64,000 nucleotides of DNA from Dugong dugon (Eukaryota; Chordata; Mammalia; Sirenia; Dugongidae), in the NCBI GenBank assembly GCA_030035585.1, contig CM057461.1, positions 4,538,501-4,602,500 on the forward strand, read 5' to 3'. The notes under the pieces are model-generated. The model ran no database searches. It saw only the letters and a list, made by a program, of their open reading frames with translations, and was not told the DNA's origin. This document shows, in pieces, positions 19,275 through 28,430 of this stretch. The position numbers were made by a program, and so were the translations under genes. Position 1 is the first letter of the stretch; each line of letters starts with the position of its first letter.

Positions 19275-19465
19275 ACTGGTGAAATCTGAGTAAGATCTAT
19301 GGACTGAGGCAATGTCAGAGTCCAGTTTGTTTTTGTACTGTAGTTACGTAAAATGTTACCATGGGGGGAAGCTGGGTGAAGGGTCCACGGGGCTGCTCTG
19401 TACTTTTTTTGCAATTCCCTGCAAATCTATAATTATTTCAAAATTAAAATTTTCTCTTTTAAAGC
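19275..19465 (+). mobile_element. Old L1 3' end
   Basis: The plus strand reads AAATCTGAGTAAGATCTATG, TGTTACCATGGGGGGAAGC, GGTGAAGGGTCCACGG and GCAAATCTATAATTATTTC, then an A/T-rich end. This is the terminal part of an old L1 3' UTR. Confidence 0.75.
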
Positions 19466-20127
19466 ATAATAGCAATGCCCATTTCAGGAGATTCAGAGAG
19501 CCAAGACAAAGTCAAGCGCTTAGCACCATGCCTGGCGCCAGGATGGGCTCCCTAAATGGGAATTGTTTTTGACCTGAGGGGCTGTTTAGTTAAAGCACCA
19601 GTCGTTCCTTTTCTCATGAGGCGCCTGCCGAAAATCGGCATGGTGTCTGTTGAAACGGTGTTTGTTGAGCTTGGCAAAAGCATAACTTTTTCTTCTGTGG
19701 TTCGTTTATTGTCAAGGTTAATTGTTGCTAATTGCACCATTCAATTGCCAACACAAGTGTCTACCCAAGCCCAGTTGGGTTCACTGGTTGTTAATGGGCC
19801 ACAGTGAGGTGGGTTGAAAGTAGGTCCTGGGCTCCACAAAATCAGACCAATGAAGCCAAAAGCAAGGGAGGGAGGACTTGGCGGCTAGTCAGCTTTGTGC
19901 CGGCAGAGTCCTCTTGATTTCTCCCCAGCCATCCAGGAATCCGGCCTCTGCTGTGCCTTAGCAAGGTTGCGCCCATCTCGGACATCATCTAGGTCTCATC
20001 TTGGTTGTTGGGCATCAGACATCTACCTCTTACAGAGACTCCAGCTCCCCTCCTGAACCCTGTGGTTGAATGAGAAACGTCTACTCCTTCTTCCTAGCCC
20101 TACATTAGGTAGTTGTTCTCGCGTGCA
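19466..20127. other. Repeat-free DNA, part possibly conserved
   Basis: The stretch 19560-19800 has short open frames on both strands (83 and 62 codons) and several ATTG/TAAT cores. It reads like a conserved non-coding element rather than an exon. Nothing is recognised in the rest. Confidence 0.35.
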
Positions 20128-20262
20128 GGCGGCTGGATGGTCACGAGCGAAACCCAGATCCAAGTTTCAATTCCACTATGGCCGCTTGCTTGCTGTGTAA
20201 CCTTGCACAGGTCCCTTAACCTCTCTGAGCCTCAGCTTTCTCTTCCTTAGCCTGCTGATTAA
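20128..20262 (+). mobile_element. MIR
   Basis: AATTCCACTATGGCCGCTTG, CTTGCTGTGTAACCTTGCAC, TTAACCTCTCTGAGCCTCAG is a clear MIR core on the plus strand. Confidence 0.85.
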
Positions 20263-20264
20263 AA

Positions 20265-20346
20265 ACACTTTGGTATTAACAGAAAGGGGAGACTGGGTAA
20301 AGGATCTACGGAAACTCTCCACACTATGTTTGCAACTCTTCTGTAA
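20265..20346 (+). mobile_element. Old L1 3' end fragment
   Basis: GGAGACTGGGTAAAGGATCT, then GGAAACTCTCCACACTATG and TTTGCAACTCTTCTGTAAGT, is the same L1 tail class as at 19275. Confidence 0.65.
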
Positions 20347-20705
20347 GTCTGTTGTTGCTATTGTTCATTGCCATAGAGCTGCCTCAACTCACAGAGACCT
20401 CATATACAGCAGAATGGAACATTGCCCAGTCCTGCGCCATCTTCACAGTCACTGGCGTACTTGAGTCCATTATTGTGACCACTGTGCATTTTGAATGCCT
20501 TCCAGCCTAGGGGACTCATCTTCCAGTACAATATCAGACAATATTCTGTTGGGATCCATAAGGTTTTCATAGGCTCCTTTTCAGGAGTAGATCACCAGGC
20601 CTTTCTTCCAAGGTGCCTCTGGGTGGACTCAAACTTCAACCTTTTGGTTAGCAGCCATTTGCACCATTAACTGTTCGCACACCCGACCCCCACCCAGGGA
20701 CTCCA
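20347..20705 (-). mobile_element. Long composite SINE (tRNA head, RTE 5' block, RTE 3' tail)
   Basis: Read on the minus strand, the unit starts with an AfroSINE head (GGAGTCCCTGGGTGG near 20705). It then carries the GAAAGGCCTGGTGATCTACT block and continues further into RTE 5' sequence (AATATTGTCTGATATTGTAC, then GAAGATGAGTCCCC, to GGAAGGCATTCAAAATGCAC). It jumps to the RTE 3' tail (GGACTCAAGTACGCC, then GCGCAGGACTGGGCAATG). At about 360 bp it is longer than ordinary AfroSINE. It looks like a link between the LINE and the SINE. Confidence 0.8.
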
Positions 20706-20942
20706 TATCAGACAATATTCTATTGCAATCCATAGAGTTTCCATTGGCTAATCTTCAGGAGTAGCTCATCAGACCTTTCTTTCTAGTCTGTCTTAGTCGG
20801 GAAGCTCTGCTGAAACCTGTCCACCATGGATCACCCTGCTGGTGTTTACGATACCAGTGGTATATAGCTTCCAGCATCACAGCAACATGCAAGCCAACAC
20901 AGTATGACAAACTGACAGACGTGGTTGCTCGTAAGTCTAAAA
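20706..20942 (-). mobile_element. RTE 5' region fragment
   Basis: On the minus strand it runs from the 5' side GTCTGTCAGTTTGTCATACT through CCATGGTGGACAGGTTTCAG and CTAAGACAGACTAG to AATATTGTCTGATAT. It then abuts the composite SINE. It has no coding part. Confidence 0.78.
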
Positions 20943-21299
20943 GTCATTACAATAAAATAATTACAGTCTACAGGTATTATCTAAAAATAAAAAGTAAAAC
21001 ACACACACACAAAAAACCCCAAGCCCTCCCTTCCTAGGTTGTTGGAAGATTGGTGAGGGCATGTGGGAGGTGCCTGGTGTGTAGAAGGTTCTCACAGGCT
21101 TCCATATCACAGAGGGAACTGCCCAACCACTGCTTTGTCCTTTACTCTTTTTTCCCTGTTTCACTTTATGTCCCAGATTAGGAAAACCAATGGATCTAAC
21201 TCTGGGGGGTGATAGAGAGTGAAGAAAATTGCAGTGTATGAAAGAGGTATGCTGATACAATGGAGGGGAGAGTCTTTCTCCCCCCTCCCCAAATTACTA
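20943..21299. other. Unassigned DNA with a short A/CA-rich run
   Basis: An A/CA-rich run lies at about 20985-21020. No other feature is recognised. Confidence 0.4.
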
Positions 21300-21575
21300 T
21301 CAGAGTCTTAAGAACAAGTTCCATGAAATAGTCTTTACACTTTAAACCTTAAACCAAAACTATCCCCTGGCATCTTCTCTGAACCAAAAAATATCTTACT
21401 CAGTAAAGTATGTCTGCTTGGAGCATTGTGCTCTTGTAAAGAATTATCTGTCTGAAGCCACGGCAACTAGAAGGTTGGATGGGAAGCTTAGGGGGCAGTG
21501 AGTCTAAGATATCGGTGGTGGAGTAATTTGGAAACGGATAGCAAGAATGGTAGCACAACTTGAAGAATTAGCGTG
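21300..21575 (+). mobile_element. L1-tail-like retroposon (copy 2), first part
   Basis: The match begins near 21335 (TTTAAACCTTAAACCAAAAC). It continues through TATCCCCTGGCATCTTC, GAGCATTGTGCTCTTG and AGGGGGCAGTGAGTC to CACAACTTGAAGAATTA. The 5' part seen in the 13304 copy is missing. An RTE/SINE piece interrupts it. Confidence 0.75.
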
Positions 21576-21727
21576 CTCGAGTCCACTGTGTATTTTGAGT
21601 GCCTTCCAACCTAGAAGGCTCATCTTCCAGCGCTGTATTAGACAATATTCTGTTGGGATCCATAGGGTTTTCATTGGCTCGCTTTCAGAAGTAGATCACC
21701 AGGCCTTTCTTCCAAGTTGCCTCTGAA
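21576..21727 (-). mobile_element. Fragment of the long composite SINE
   Basis: On the minus strand it reads GAAAGGCCTGGTGATCTACT, AATATTGTCTAATACAG, GAAGATGAGCC, GGAAGGCACTCAAAATACAC, then GTGGACTCGAGCACGC. The jump from GGAAGGCA..CACA into GTGGACTC matches the copy at 20347-20705, apart from a short internal difference. Both the head and the final tail are missing. Confidence 0.75.
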
Positions 21728-21812
21728 TCAATGTCACTGGATTGTACATGTAGAAGTTGTTGAAATGGTGTATCTTTGGCTGTGTATACTTTCACCAAAA
21801 TAAAAAATAAAC
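21728..21812 (+). mobile_element. L1-tail-like retroposon (copy 2), second part
   Basis: ATCAATGTCACTGGATTGTA, then CATGTAGAAGTTGTTGAAAT and an A-rich end, completes the copy begun at 21300. Confidence 0.78.
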
Positions 21813-22611
21813 AATTTCTGGGGACCACCAGCTAAACAGACTGCCGCTTCTCTCTCACACCAAGAGGCAAGGGCCGCCTTCTCCCCAGGGGCGCTACAGA
21901 GCAAGAATCGGGGCGGCTGGCCCAGGTCCCACCCTGAAGGCAGCAGGAACAAAGGAAGGCTCACCCCTCCTGTGTGGCTGGTCCCCGACGCCCTCCCGAT
22001 GGCTCCGTCCTTTGTGTTATTCTGACCCAGAGAAAGGTGAACAATTCGGTGCACATTTCAGGAGTCCTGATTATACGTACGGGGGAGCTGGCGACAGAAA
22101 GGCAATTCCATTAAACAAAAGGCTGTACCCAGGGAAGTTCGGAAGGAGAGTCGGTGGCTGAAACACTTCCTCCAAACCCAATCCCGCCCTCCGCCTGGAG
22201 GTGGCAGAGGAACCGTGTCCAGTGCGAAATTTACGGCCCCAAGCAGTGCTCCACTGGGTAATAAATGGTGCCCTTTAGTCAGTCCTGGCTCTGGCTGCCC
22301 GTCCGCAGCCTGGACACCCATTTTGCAAAGTCACCGAGTGATGGAAAATGCAATCAAATCGCATAATGAGTCTTGAGTAATTGGATGGATGGGGCCGAGT
22401 GGCGCAGAGAAGTATATTCAGTCTGGCATATTAATTAAACTCTTGGCACTTGGAGCTCTGTCCAAGGAGCCCCAGTAGTTACTCTTTGAATCCAAAGGTC
22501 AGATGTAGTGAGTGAGCTACAAGACGATGATAGAACCGTTAAACTCTGGGGCCTTCTCCATGACAGCCTCCAACGTGAATGGCTGGACTCACCTGTATCT
22601 TCAACCAAAAT
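21813..22611. other. Single-copy DNA, possible conserved non-coding island
   Basis: Positions 22050-22440 are repeat-free, with ATTAATTAAACTC and GCAATCAAATCGCATAATGA-like phrases typical of conserved developmental DNA. No exon is supported. Confidence 0.35.
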
Positions 22612-22772
22612 AACCAAACACATGGCCGTCGAGTCGATTCTGACTCATAGCGACCCTATAGGACAGAGCAGAATTGCCCCATTGGGTTTCCAGGGAGTGG
22701 CTGGTGGATTCGAACTGCCGACCTTTTGGTTAGCAGCAAAGCGCTTAACCACTGTGCCACCAGGGCTCCCCT
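22612..22772 (-). mobile_element. AfroSINE, short-body type
   Basis: Well-preserved minus-strand copy with GGCCGTCGAGTCGATTCTGA, CCCTATAGGACAGAGCAG, GGATTCGAACTGCCGACC, and the head complement TGTGCCACCAGGGCTCCC. Confidence 0.95.
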
Positions 22773-22921
22773 GTAACTTCAGTGGAGGTTAAACTTCCAG
22801 CCCTTTTCTTCCTTGCTCCCTGCTGGCGCCAGATCCAAACAGCACAGGGCTGCGTGTGCCGTTGGCACCAGCTCCGTCTCAGCCCGTGTGCCTGTGGGCC
22901 GCACCGCCAGCACACAGCATT

Positions 22922-23279
22922 AGTTGTCGTTGTAGCTCGCTGCTATCAAGTCAGCCCTCCCGGTGACTCAGGGTGACCCCGTGCACAACGGAACGAAACC
23001 TGCCTGGTGCTGCACTATCCCTGTGATCAGTTTTGGATTGCACTGCTGTGATGCATAGAGTTTCATTGGCTGATTTTCAGAAATTGATCACCAGGCCTTT
23101 CTTTCTAGTTTGTCTTAGTCTGAAGCTCGGCTGAAACCCGGTCAGCATCTTAGCAACACGCAAGTCTCCACAGACAGACAGGTGGTGGTTTGGCATGAGG
23201 TCCCTTGGCTGGCAATTGAACCCAGGTCTCCCACATGGAAGGCAAGGATATTATCACTGTCCCACCACTGCCCTCTCGC
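22922..23279 (-). mobile_element. Chimeric SINE with a different tRNA-like head and RTE parts
   Basis: On the minus strand the unit begins GGGCAGTGGTGGGACAGTGA and has a B-box-like GGGTTCAATTGCC. It then enters the RTE 5' region (CACCTGTCTGTCTGTGGAG, CTAAGACAAACTAG, GAAAGGCCTGGTGATCA). It changes after GCATCACAGCAG to GCAATCCAAAACTGATCACA and ends in an RTE-like tail (GTGCACGGGGTCACCC). The head differs from AfroSINE, so this may be a separate composite family. Confidence 0.65.
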
Positions 23280-23460
23280 TTCCAGCATTTCTATGACCTC
23301 CTCTTCGAATCTGTGCAATGAGCAGATACCTGCCATTATTACCATCACCCTCATCCGTCAGATCTGCAGGCACAGACAGGTAAGCAACGTGCCCAAAGAC
23401 AGAAATCAGCGATGAGGATCCAAGCCCAGGCTGTCTGGCTCCAGCGCCATAACATAGCTC
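23280..23460 (-). mobile_element. MIR
   Basis: The plus strand shows the complement of a MIR: GCAGATACCTGCCATTATTA, CAGGTAAGCAACGTGCCCAA, then CAGGCTGTCTGGCTCC. Confidence 0.7.
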
Positions 23461-24034
23461 TTACCTTACAGAAGAAGAAACAGGAATTTTGTTCTCCAAG
23501 CGCAAAGCAAATGTGGTGGAGCATCGCCTGTGGACAGGACTTGCTGTGTGACTTTGGGCGGCTCACGTGGCCTCTCCAGGCCCTGATTCCCTGTCCGTAA
23601 CTGAACAGGAATCTCAGGCTGGGGACCTCCTCAAAGAGGAGGGGCAAGGTTGTGGAGTGGCCCTGCTCATGACAGGCCAGCCTCAGCACCCCCAAGGGGA
23701 ATGCTGTCCTGGACTTCATCCAACAAACCACATGACCCTAAACTCACGTCCCAAGACTGCATCTCACATCCTCACGTCCCTCAACCTTTCTGACCCGAGA
23801 CCCCCTCGGAGCTTCTCGCCCCACCTGCGCATTGGCATGCTGGCTGGCGGGGAGGTGTGTGTTGTATTTTGACAGTTTTTGAAGTTTGACTCCTGGGCCT
23901 TTGCTCCCACATGCCTTTCCCCTATCAGAGCAGATAGGTACCCTCGAGCCCCACACAGCTCCCAGAGAGCACCTTGAACTTACGGTCGCCGAGTCCCCAC
24001 TCTTTGAGATGGGAGAGTCTCTCGCTCGTGGTAC
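23461..24034. other. Unassigned DNA
   Basis: No feature recognised. The open frame on the minus strand (23351-23731) starts downstream in this block and runs into the MIR, so it is not supported as a gene. Confidence 0.4.
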
Positions 24035-24077
24035 ATTCCTGGCGCACCCTGCTCATTGAAGCCTCAAAACAATCCTT
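24035..24077 (-). mobile_element. MIR, left remnant
   Basis: CATTGAAGCCTCAAAACAAT then CCTTGAGAG resembles the antisense MIR 3' part. The rest appears at 24646-24780 after the insertion. Confidence 0.55.
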
Positions 24078-24645
24078 GAGAGAAGGATACAGAATGTGTG
24101 GCTAATGGTTTCCATGAACAGCTGCCTCCTTTGCCATGAGACCAGAAGAACTGGATGGTGCCTGGCTACATTACTGAAAATTTTGATCAAAGACTCTATA
24201 GAAGAATCCTGATCAGTAGTGGGAAAAATGTAGAGCAGAATTTAAAATTCTCATGATCCAAACTTTCTGGAGCCATTGAGGCTGGAAGCGTCTCTGAAAT
24301 GATTGCCCTGAGATAATCTTTAAACCTGAAATGAAAAATATCCTCCAAAGTCTTCCTTAAACCAAATAATAGTTTAGTTTGATAAATAAAGAATATCTGG
24401 CTCGAGCATTGTGCTATTTTAAAGAGTGATCTATATGGGATCAAACTGACAACAGAACTCTAAAGGTTAGATAGGAACCTTAGGGGGCTGTGAGTTTATG
24501 TTAATCAGGGCAGAACAATTTGGACAAGGAGAGTGAGAATTGTTGTACAACTTGAAGAATGTAAACAATGTCACTGAGTTGTACATGAAGAAATTGTTGA
24601 ATTGGTGTATGTTTTGCTGTGTATATTTTCAACAACAGGGAAGAG
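24078..24645 (+). mobile_element. L1-tail-like retroposon (copy 3)
   Basis: It begins near GGATACAGAATGTGTGGCTA, has CCAGAAGAACTGGATGGTGC, CTGGCTACATTACTGAAAAT, GCCCTGAGATAATCTTTAAA and AATGTCACTGAGTTGTACAT, and ends GTATATTTTCAACAACAGG. Length is about 567 bp, nearly the same as copy 1, and the start is nearly the same. TCCTTGAGAGAAG and TCCTTGAAGTTAG on the two sides may be a decayed duplication. Confidence 0.78.
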
Positions 24646-24780
24646 TCCTTGAAGTTAGTGCTACCATTACCCCATTCTCCGGATGTGGAAACAGAGGCAT
24701 GGAAAACATTGGCAAATGGAGAAGCTGGACTCAAGCCAGCCAATCCAGCTCTAGAGGCCCCCATCTCTAAGACCATGCTC
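24646..24780 (-). mobile_element. MIR, right part
   Basis: GTGCTACCATTACCCCATTC, TCCGGATGTGGAAACAGAGG and AGAAGCTGGACTCAAGCC is antisense MIR, continuing the piece at 24035. Confidence 0.7.
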
Positions 24781-25199
24781 TGCGGCCTCCGGGACTGAGA
24801 GAGTTGAACAGAAAGAATGTAGAAGACTTTGGGGAAAATGCAAGACTGTGGCAAGAGTCCAAGACCAGCTTTCTCCTTGGACAGGTCAGCAATTTGACAA
24901 GATCCATCACCGTGAAGGACGCATGTGTCCTTTGACTTAGTGTTTCTACTTCTAGTTCACTCTCCCGATCGGCTTGAGCTGGGCCTGAGATACGAAGTCT
25001 TCTGCAGTGGGATTGCTGCAGCCATCCATTTGCAGACATCCACACCCAACCTCTGTGGGATTGTAAAATAAGCGAAGGGACGTCCTTTGATGAGGACTCT
25101 GCAGCCTCTGAACAAGGATAGCATGCTCCCTCCACTCAGATAGGTACTGGCAGACACTATGACAAAGACAATAAGGACAGACGGGCCTCACCCCGCATG
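24781..25199. other. Unassigned DNA, partly L1-like
   Basis: A weak old-L1 phrase (GTCCTTTGACTTAGTGTTTC, then TACTTCTAG) near 24930 suggests that the L1 fragment at 25200 starts earlier. The rest is not recognised. Confidence 0.35.
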
Positions 25200-25480
25200 G
25201 AGGCTAATATGGAAAGATGCCCAAACATGTCCATAAGAGAAAAAGATTTAATTTCAGGTCAGCATGTACAACAAAGTCCCAACTCTAGTTATTAACAGAT
25301 AAGATGTACATAAACAGGTGTATGTGGAAAATTCTGGACAGTATAACCTTGGGGTGACAGGGGTGAGGACAATTTTCTTTTCACCGTGTTTCCCTCACTA
25401 GTGACTAATTTTGTTGGTCTTTGCACTGTTGTGAGCATGTACTATTTTATCACTTTAAAATAGAGTTTGAATTTGAAAAC
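25200..25480 (+). mobile_element. Old L1 3' end
   Basis: GGAAAGATGCCCAAACATGT, GTGGAAAATTCTGGACAGTA, GGTGACAGGGGTGAGG and GAGCATGTACTATTTTATCA follow the old L1 terminal order on the plus strand. Confidence 0.72.
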
Positions 25481-26334
25481 TTCCATGACCAGCTCTAAAA
25501 TCAATGGATAAAAGTCAGACTTCCTCCGTACTGCCGAGAGAGGCTCCTTGCCCGCTGGGCTCTGCGTAAGCCACACGTGCCTCATAGTTTGGAAGTCCCA
25601 AAATGCCCACCAGTGAGCAGCAAGTCGGAGCTCTGGGCCTGGTTGGCACTGAACCCACCCACGACAGAATGACTGTGTATTTATCCAATGGCAGCGTGAC
25701 TGTTTATTTAACTGATAGCTGCTGTCCTCATTAAAATGATGTTTATCCTGTTAACAATGATGCCTGTTGGATCTGTCACCATGACAAAGTGCACCTGTGT
25801 TTATTCTTCTGCTGCCAAAGCTGAGTGTTCAATATTTCGTTCATTAGTTCTTAACATCTTTTTTTAAAAAATGAGGCTTTAGTGAGGGAATCAAGGGGCT
25901 GTCACAGCCCTCCTGGCTTCTCCTTTCCCAGTAGTCTGCTGGAAGCAGAGGGGGGACACACCTTCATGGGCCTGAAGCTCAAAGGCCGTGCTCCCCCAAA
26001 GCTCTGGTTGGTGGTCAAAAAGACACCGTTGACTTTCTAAGTGGGAGGGGACATCCCCGACTCATTCCCAGACGCAAGGCTGTAGAAGCCCCTACCGTCC
26101 CTAGAAAACACCCAAGCCTTGCAGAGGCCTCCGGGCTGCTTTCCTCCCTCACCTCATCTCATGCCTTCTCCCGCTCATGCAACCCACATTAGCCACACTA
26201 GCGTCCTTCTGTCCTAAGCTTCGTCCCTCCACATTTGTCAGGTGACCAGTTAATTCTGCTTCAATGAGGTCCTGCCGCAGCTTTGCCTTTGACAAGTTCA
26301 TGCCCTGTAGGGAAGGGCAGAGTGGCCTGATGTG
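25481..26334. other. Single-copy DNA with a possible conserved island
   Basis: Positions 25660-25880 are repeat-free and AT-rich, with CATTAAAATGATGTTTATCC, TGTTAACAATGATG, GTGTTTATTC and a T-run. This looks like conserved non-coding DNA. No exon is seen. Confidence 0.35.
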
Positions 26335-26425
26335 TGAGCTCCTTCAGTCATTTATTAAGTGCCAGGCACCCACCATGCTGGGGTTGGGGAATCTGGCAGT
26401 GGACACCTCAGACAGGACCCTCCCC
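26335..26425 (+). mobile_element. Ancient mammalian repeat, family not assigned
   Basis: TCAGTCATTTATTAAGTGCC then AGGCACCCACCATGCTGGG belongs to the 'ends-with-commonly-changing-size' class also seen at 12735. Confidence 0.4.
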
Positions 26426-26579
26426 TCAGGCCTCAGGCAAGTTTGCCAGGAGTCGCTGAGCTCCAGGATGGTCTGTTGCCCGCCCATCGCCCTAGGGTGC
26501 TGGAAACAAAATGGCCCCCCACACATGCCAACAGCAGGGTTTGGAGCAGGGCTTTGAACTGGTTCATTCCAGTCCAATC

Positions 26580-26800
26580 TCCTTCTGAGAATTTGCATTT
26601 CCACCCCAGGTATACTGAATCAGAATCTACATTTTAACAAGATGAGAATCTTGTTAAAAATGTAAATGTGTACATAAGAATCACTTGGGGTTTCATTAAA
26701 ATATAGATATGTACTTAAGAATCACCTGGGAATTTTTAAAATTTAGATTCTGGTTCAGTATATCTGAGATGGGAATGTAAATTCTCAGAAGGGGGTCAAA
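26580..26800. mobile_element. MER5-type elements in inverted arrangement
   Basis: The left arm reads CTTCTGAGAATTTGCATTTC and ATACTGAATCAGAATCTACA, the antisense MER5 end. The right arm reads AGAATCACCTGGG, TTTAGATTCTGGTTCAGTAT and GGAATGTAAATTCTCAGAAG, the sense MER5 end. Two similar AAAATRTARATRTGTAC-type blocks lie between. The whole is a partial palindrome of about 200 bp. Confidence 0.7.
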
Positions 26801-27060
26801 TCAGAAGGAACTGGTTCCAAGCCTTGGTTTGGAGGGGAAGGGAAGGCTCCCAAGGCACCTCCCATTTTTACTAGCCTCTTGAGGCAGGAGTGTGGAATCT
26901 GGAGCCTCGAGGATCTCAGAGCTGTTTGCTCTCTGTAATTGTTTCCTTGTGCTTCTCTGCTAACAGTTAAGGGAATTCTTGTGAGGAAGTCTCTGCCTGG
27001 CTCCATTCTCCCCGCACAGACCTGAGTCATTCCCTCACCTCTCTGGGCCTCCGCCTGCAT
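26801..27060. other. Unassigned DNA
   Basis: No feature recognised. Confidence 0.4.
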
Positions 27061-27074
27061 CCTTGTACAGCAGC

Positions 27075-27290
27075 ATAGAAACAGCTGCCATTTTGAGCAT
27101 CACTGTGTCCTGTAATAAATATCTTCCCAGCCCTGTGTGTGCTCGTCTCTGTTGGCACTCCAGCAACACCGTGAGGCAGGTTCCGGTTTTACCCCACTGC
27201 ATGTTAGATGCAGACAAGTGCAGGGATGTGCCAAGGCCACACGGCTGCCGGGTGGCAGGGCTGGGATTTGAACCTGGTGATGCCTGACCT
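27075..27290 (-). mobile_element. MIR
   Basis: The complement of a MIR is visible: CAACACCGTGAGGCAGGTTC, GTGCCAAGGCCACACGGCTG and CAGGGCTGGGATTTGAACCT. Confidence 0.72.
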
Positions 27291-27689
27291 GAACGCAATG
27301 TGTCTGCCCACTCTGCTTCTGCCCAGGAGAGCCGGGCCTGGAGCAGTAGCCAGGCGGGCACAGGGAGGCCCCGTGACACTTTCTCCTGCCTTCTCTGGAG
27401 CCCAGCTGGGGCCTGTCCGAGAGTGTCTGGCTGTGCACTGTGCACGCTCTGACTTCCCCCAGCCCAGCCGTATTCAGGGTGCGGCCTGCAGGAGCCCCGG
27501 GGGGTCCCCTCCAGCGGCCAATGCTGGACCATCCCACACCTTCCAGAAGGCGGGTCCCCTGGTTGTCACCGAGCAGCTCCAAGCCCATCGCAGGCCCCAG
27601 GGCAGTGGCCACAGGGGCGTCTCCACCTCCTAAAGAAGCCGTCCTCGTCTTTCATGCCCTGTGTGTTCGAGAGCCCAGGCACTGTGAGC
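27291..27689. other. GC-rich single-copy DNA
   Basis: Overlapping open frames of 106-170 codons exist on both strands, as expected for GC-rich DNA. They share no domain, and several end in the adjacent simple repeat. No gene is supported. Confidence 0.4.
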
Positions 27690-28008
27690 AGGTGGAAACG
27701 GAGACAGAGAGACAGAGAGACAATGAGAGACAGACACAGAGAGAGACAGAGAGACAATGAGAGACATAGAGAGAGGAGAGACAGAGACAGAGACAGACAG
27801 AGAGAGACAGAGAGACAATGAGAGACATAGAGAGAGGAGAGACAGAGACAGACACAGACACAGAGAGAGACAGAGAGACAATGAGAGACATAGAGAGAGG
27901 AGAGACAGGGACACAGAGAGAGACAGACACAGAGAGACAATGAGAGACAGACACAGAGACAGAGACAGACAGAGAAAGACACAGAGAGAGACAGAGACAG
28001 AGAGACCC
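27690..28008. repeat. GAGACA minisatellite
   Basis: Purine-rich array of GAGACAGAGA-type units. The marker GAGACAATGAGAGACA recurs near 27751, 27812, 27875 and 27934, which gives a higher unit of about 60 bp. Long low-complexity open frames across it are artefacts. Confidence 0.93.
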
Positions 28009-28264
28009 ATTCCCCCAGGGGGGTGAGCAGGGAGGAGAAGCCTCATCCTGCGGGGAACTCCCCAACTTCCCAGGAGCTGAGTTGGGGGGCAGGTAAGCAG
28101 TGTTTCCCCTCTGCTTTCCTGGATGTGCAGCTGCTTGGCAAATGTCCATGTCATTCCCTCCCTCGGGGCAACCCCCCCCACCCAGGCCCTGGGGCTGGCA
28201 CAACACTTGTGATGATGGGGCCTCCTTGAGGCCCTTTTCCTTTTCCCCATGTGCACCATTAATA

Positions 28265-28430
28265 ATGATAAGCAGGAATTAAGACCAGGCAGTGTCCCGG
28301 GCTCTGGCTGTGTGGGCTCACACCAGCCCCAGGGAGAGGCCTGCAGCCATGTCCATTTTCCAGACGGGCAAACTGTGGCTCCGAGAGCCCAGTGGCCCAC
28401 CGCCCGAGGTCGTGCTCAGGAGCCCACAGC
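28265..28430 (-). mobile_element. MIR, diverged
   Basis: CATGTCCATTTTCCAGACGG, GCAAACTGTGGCTCCGAGAG and CACCGCCCGAGGTCGTGC fit an antisense MIR. Confidence 0.55.

Noticed and set aside
18865-19414. Cys/Val-rich frames up to 158 codons
   Set aside because: These are CA/CG repeat translations, with an antisense SINE at the end.
27630-28400. Open frame of 256 codons on the minus strand
   Set aside because: It is the GAGACA minisatellite read as Ser-Leu-Cys-Val repeats plus flanking GC-rich DNA.
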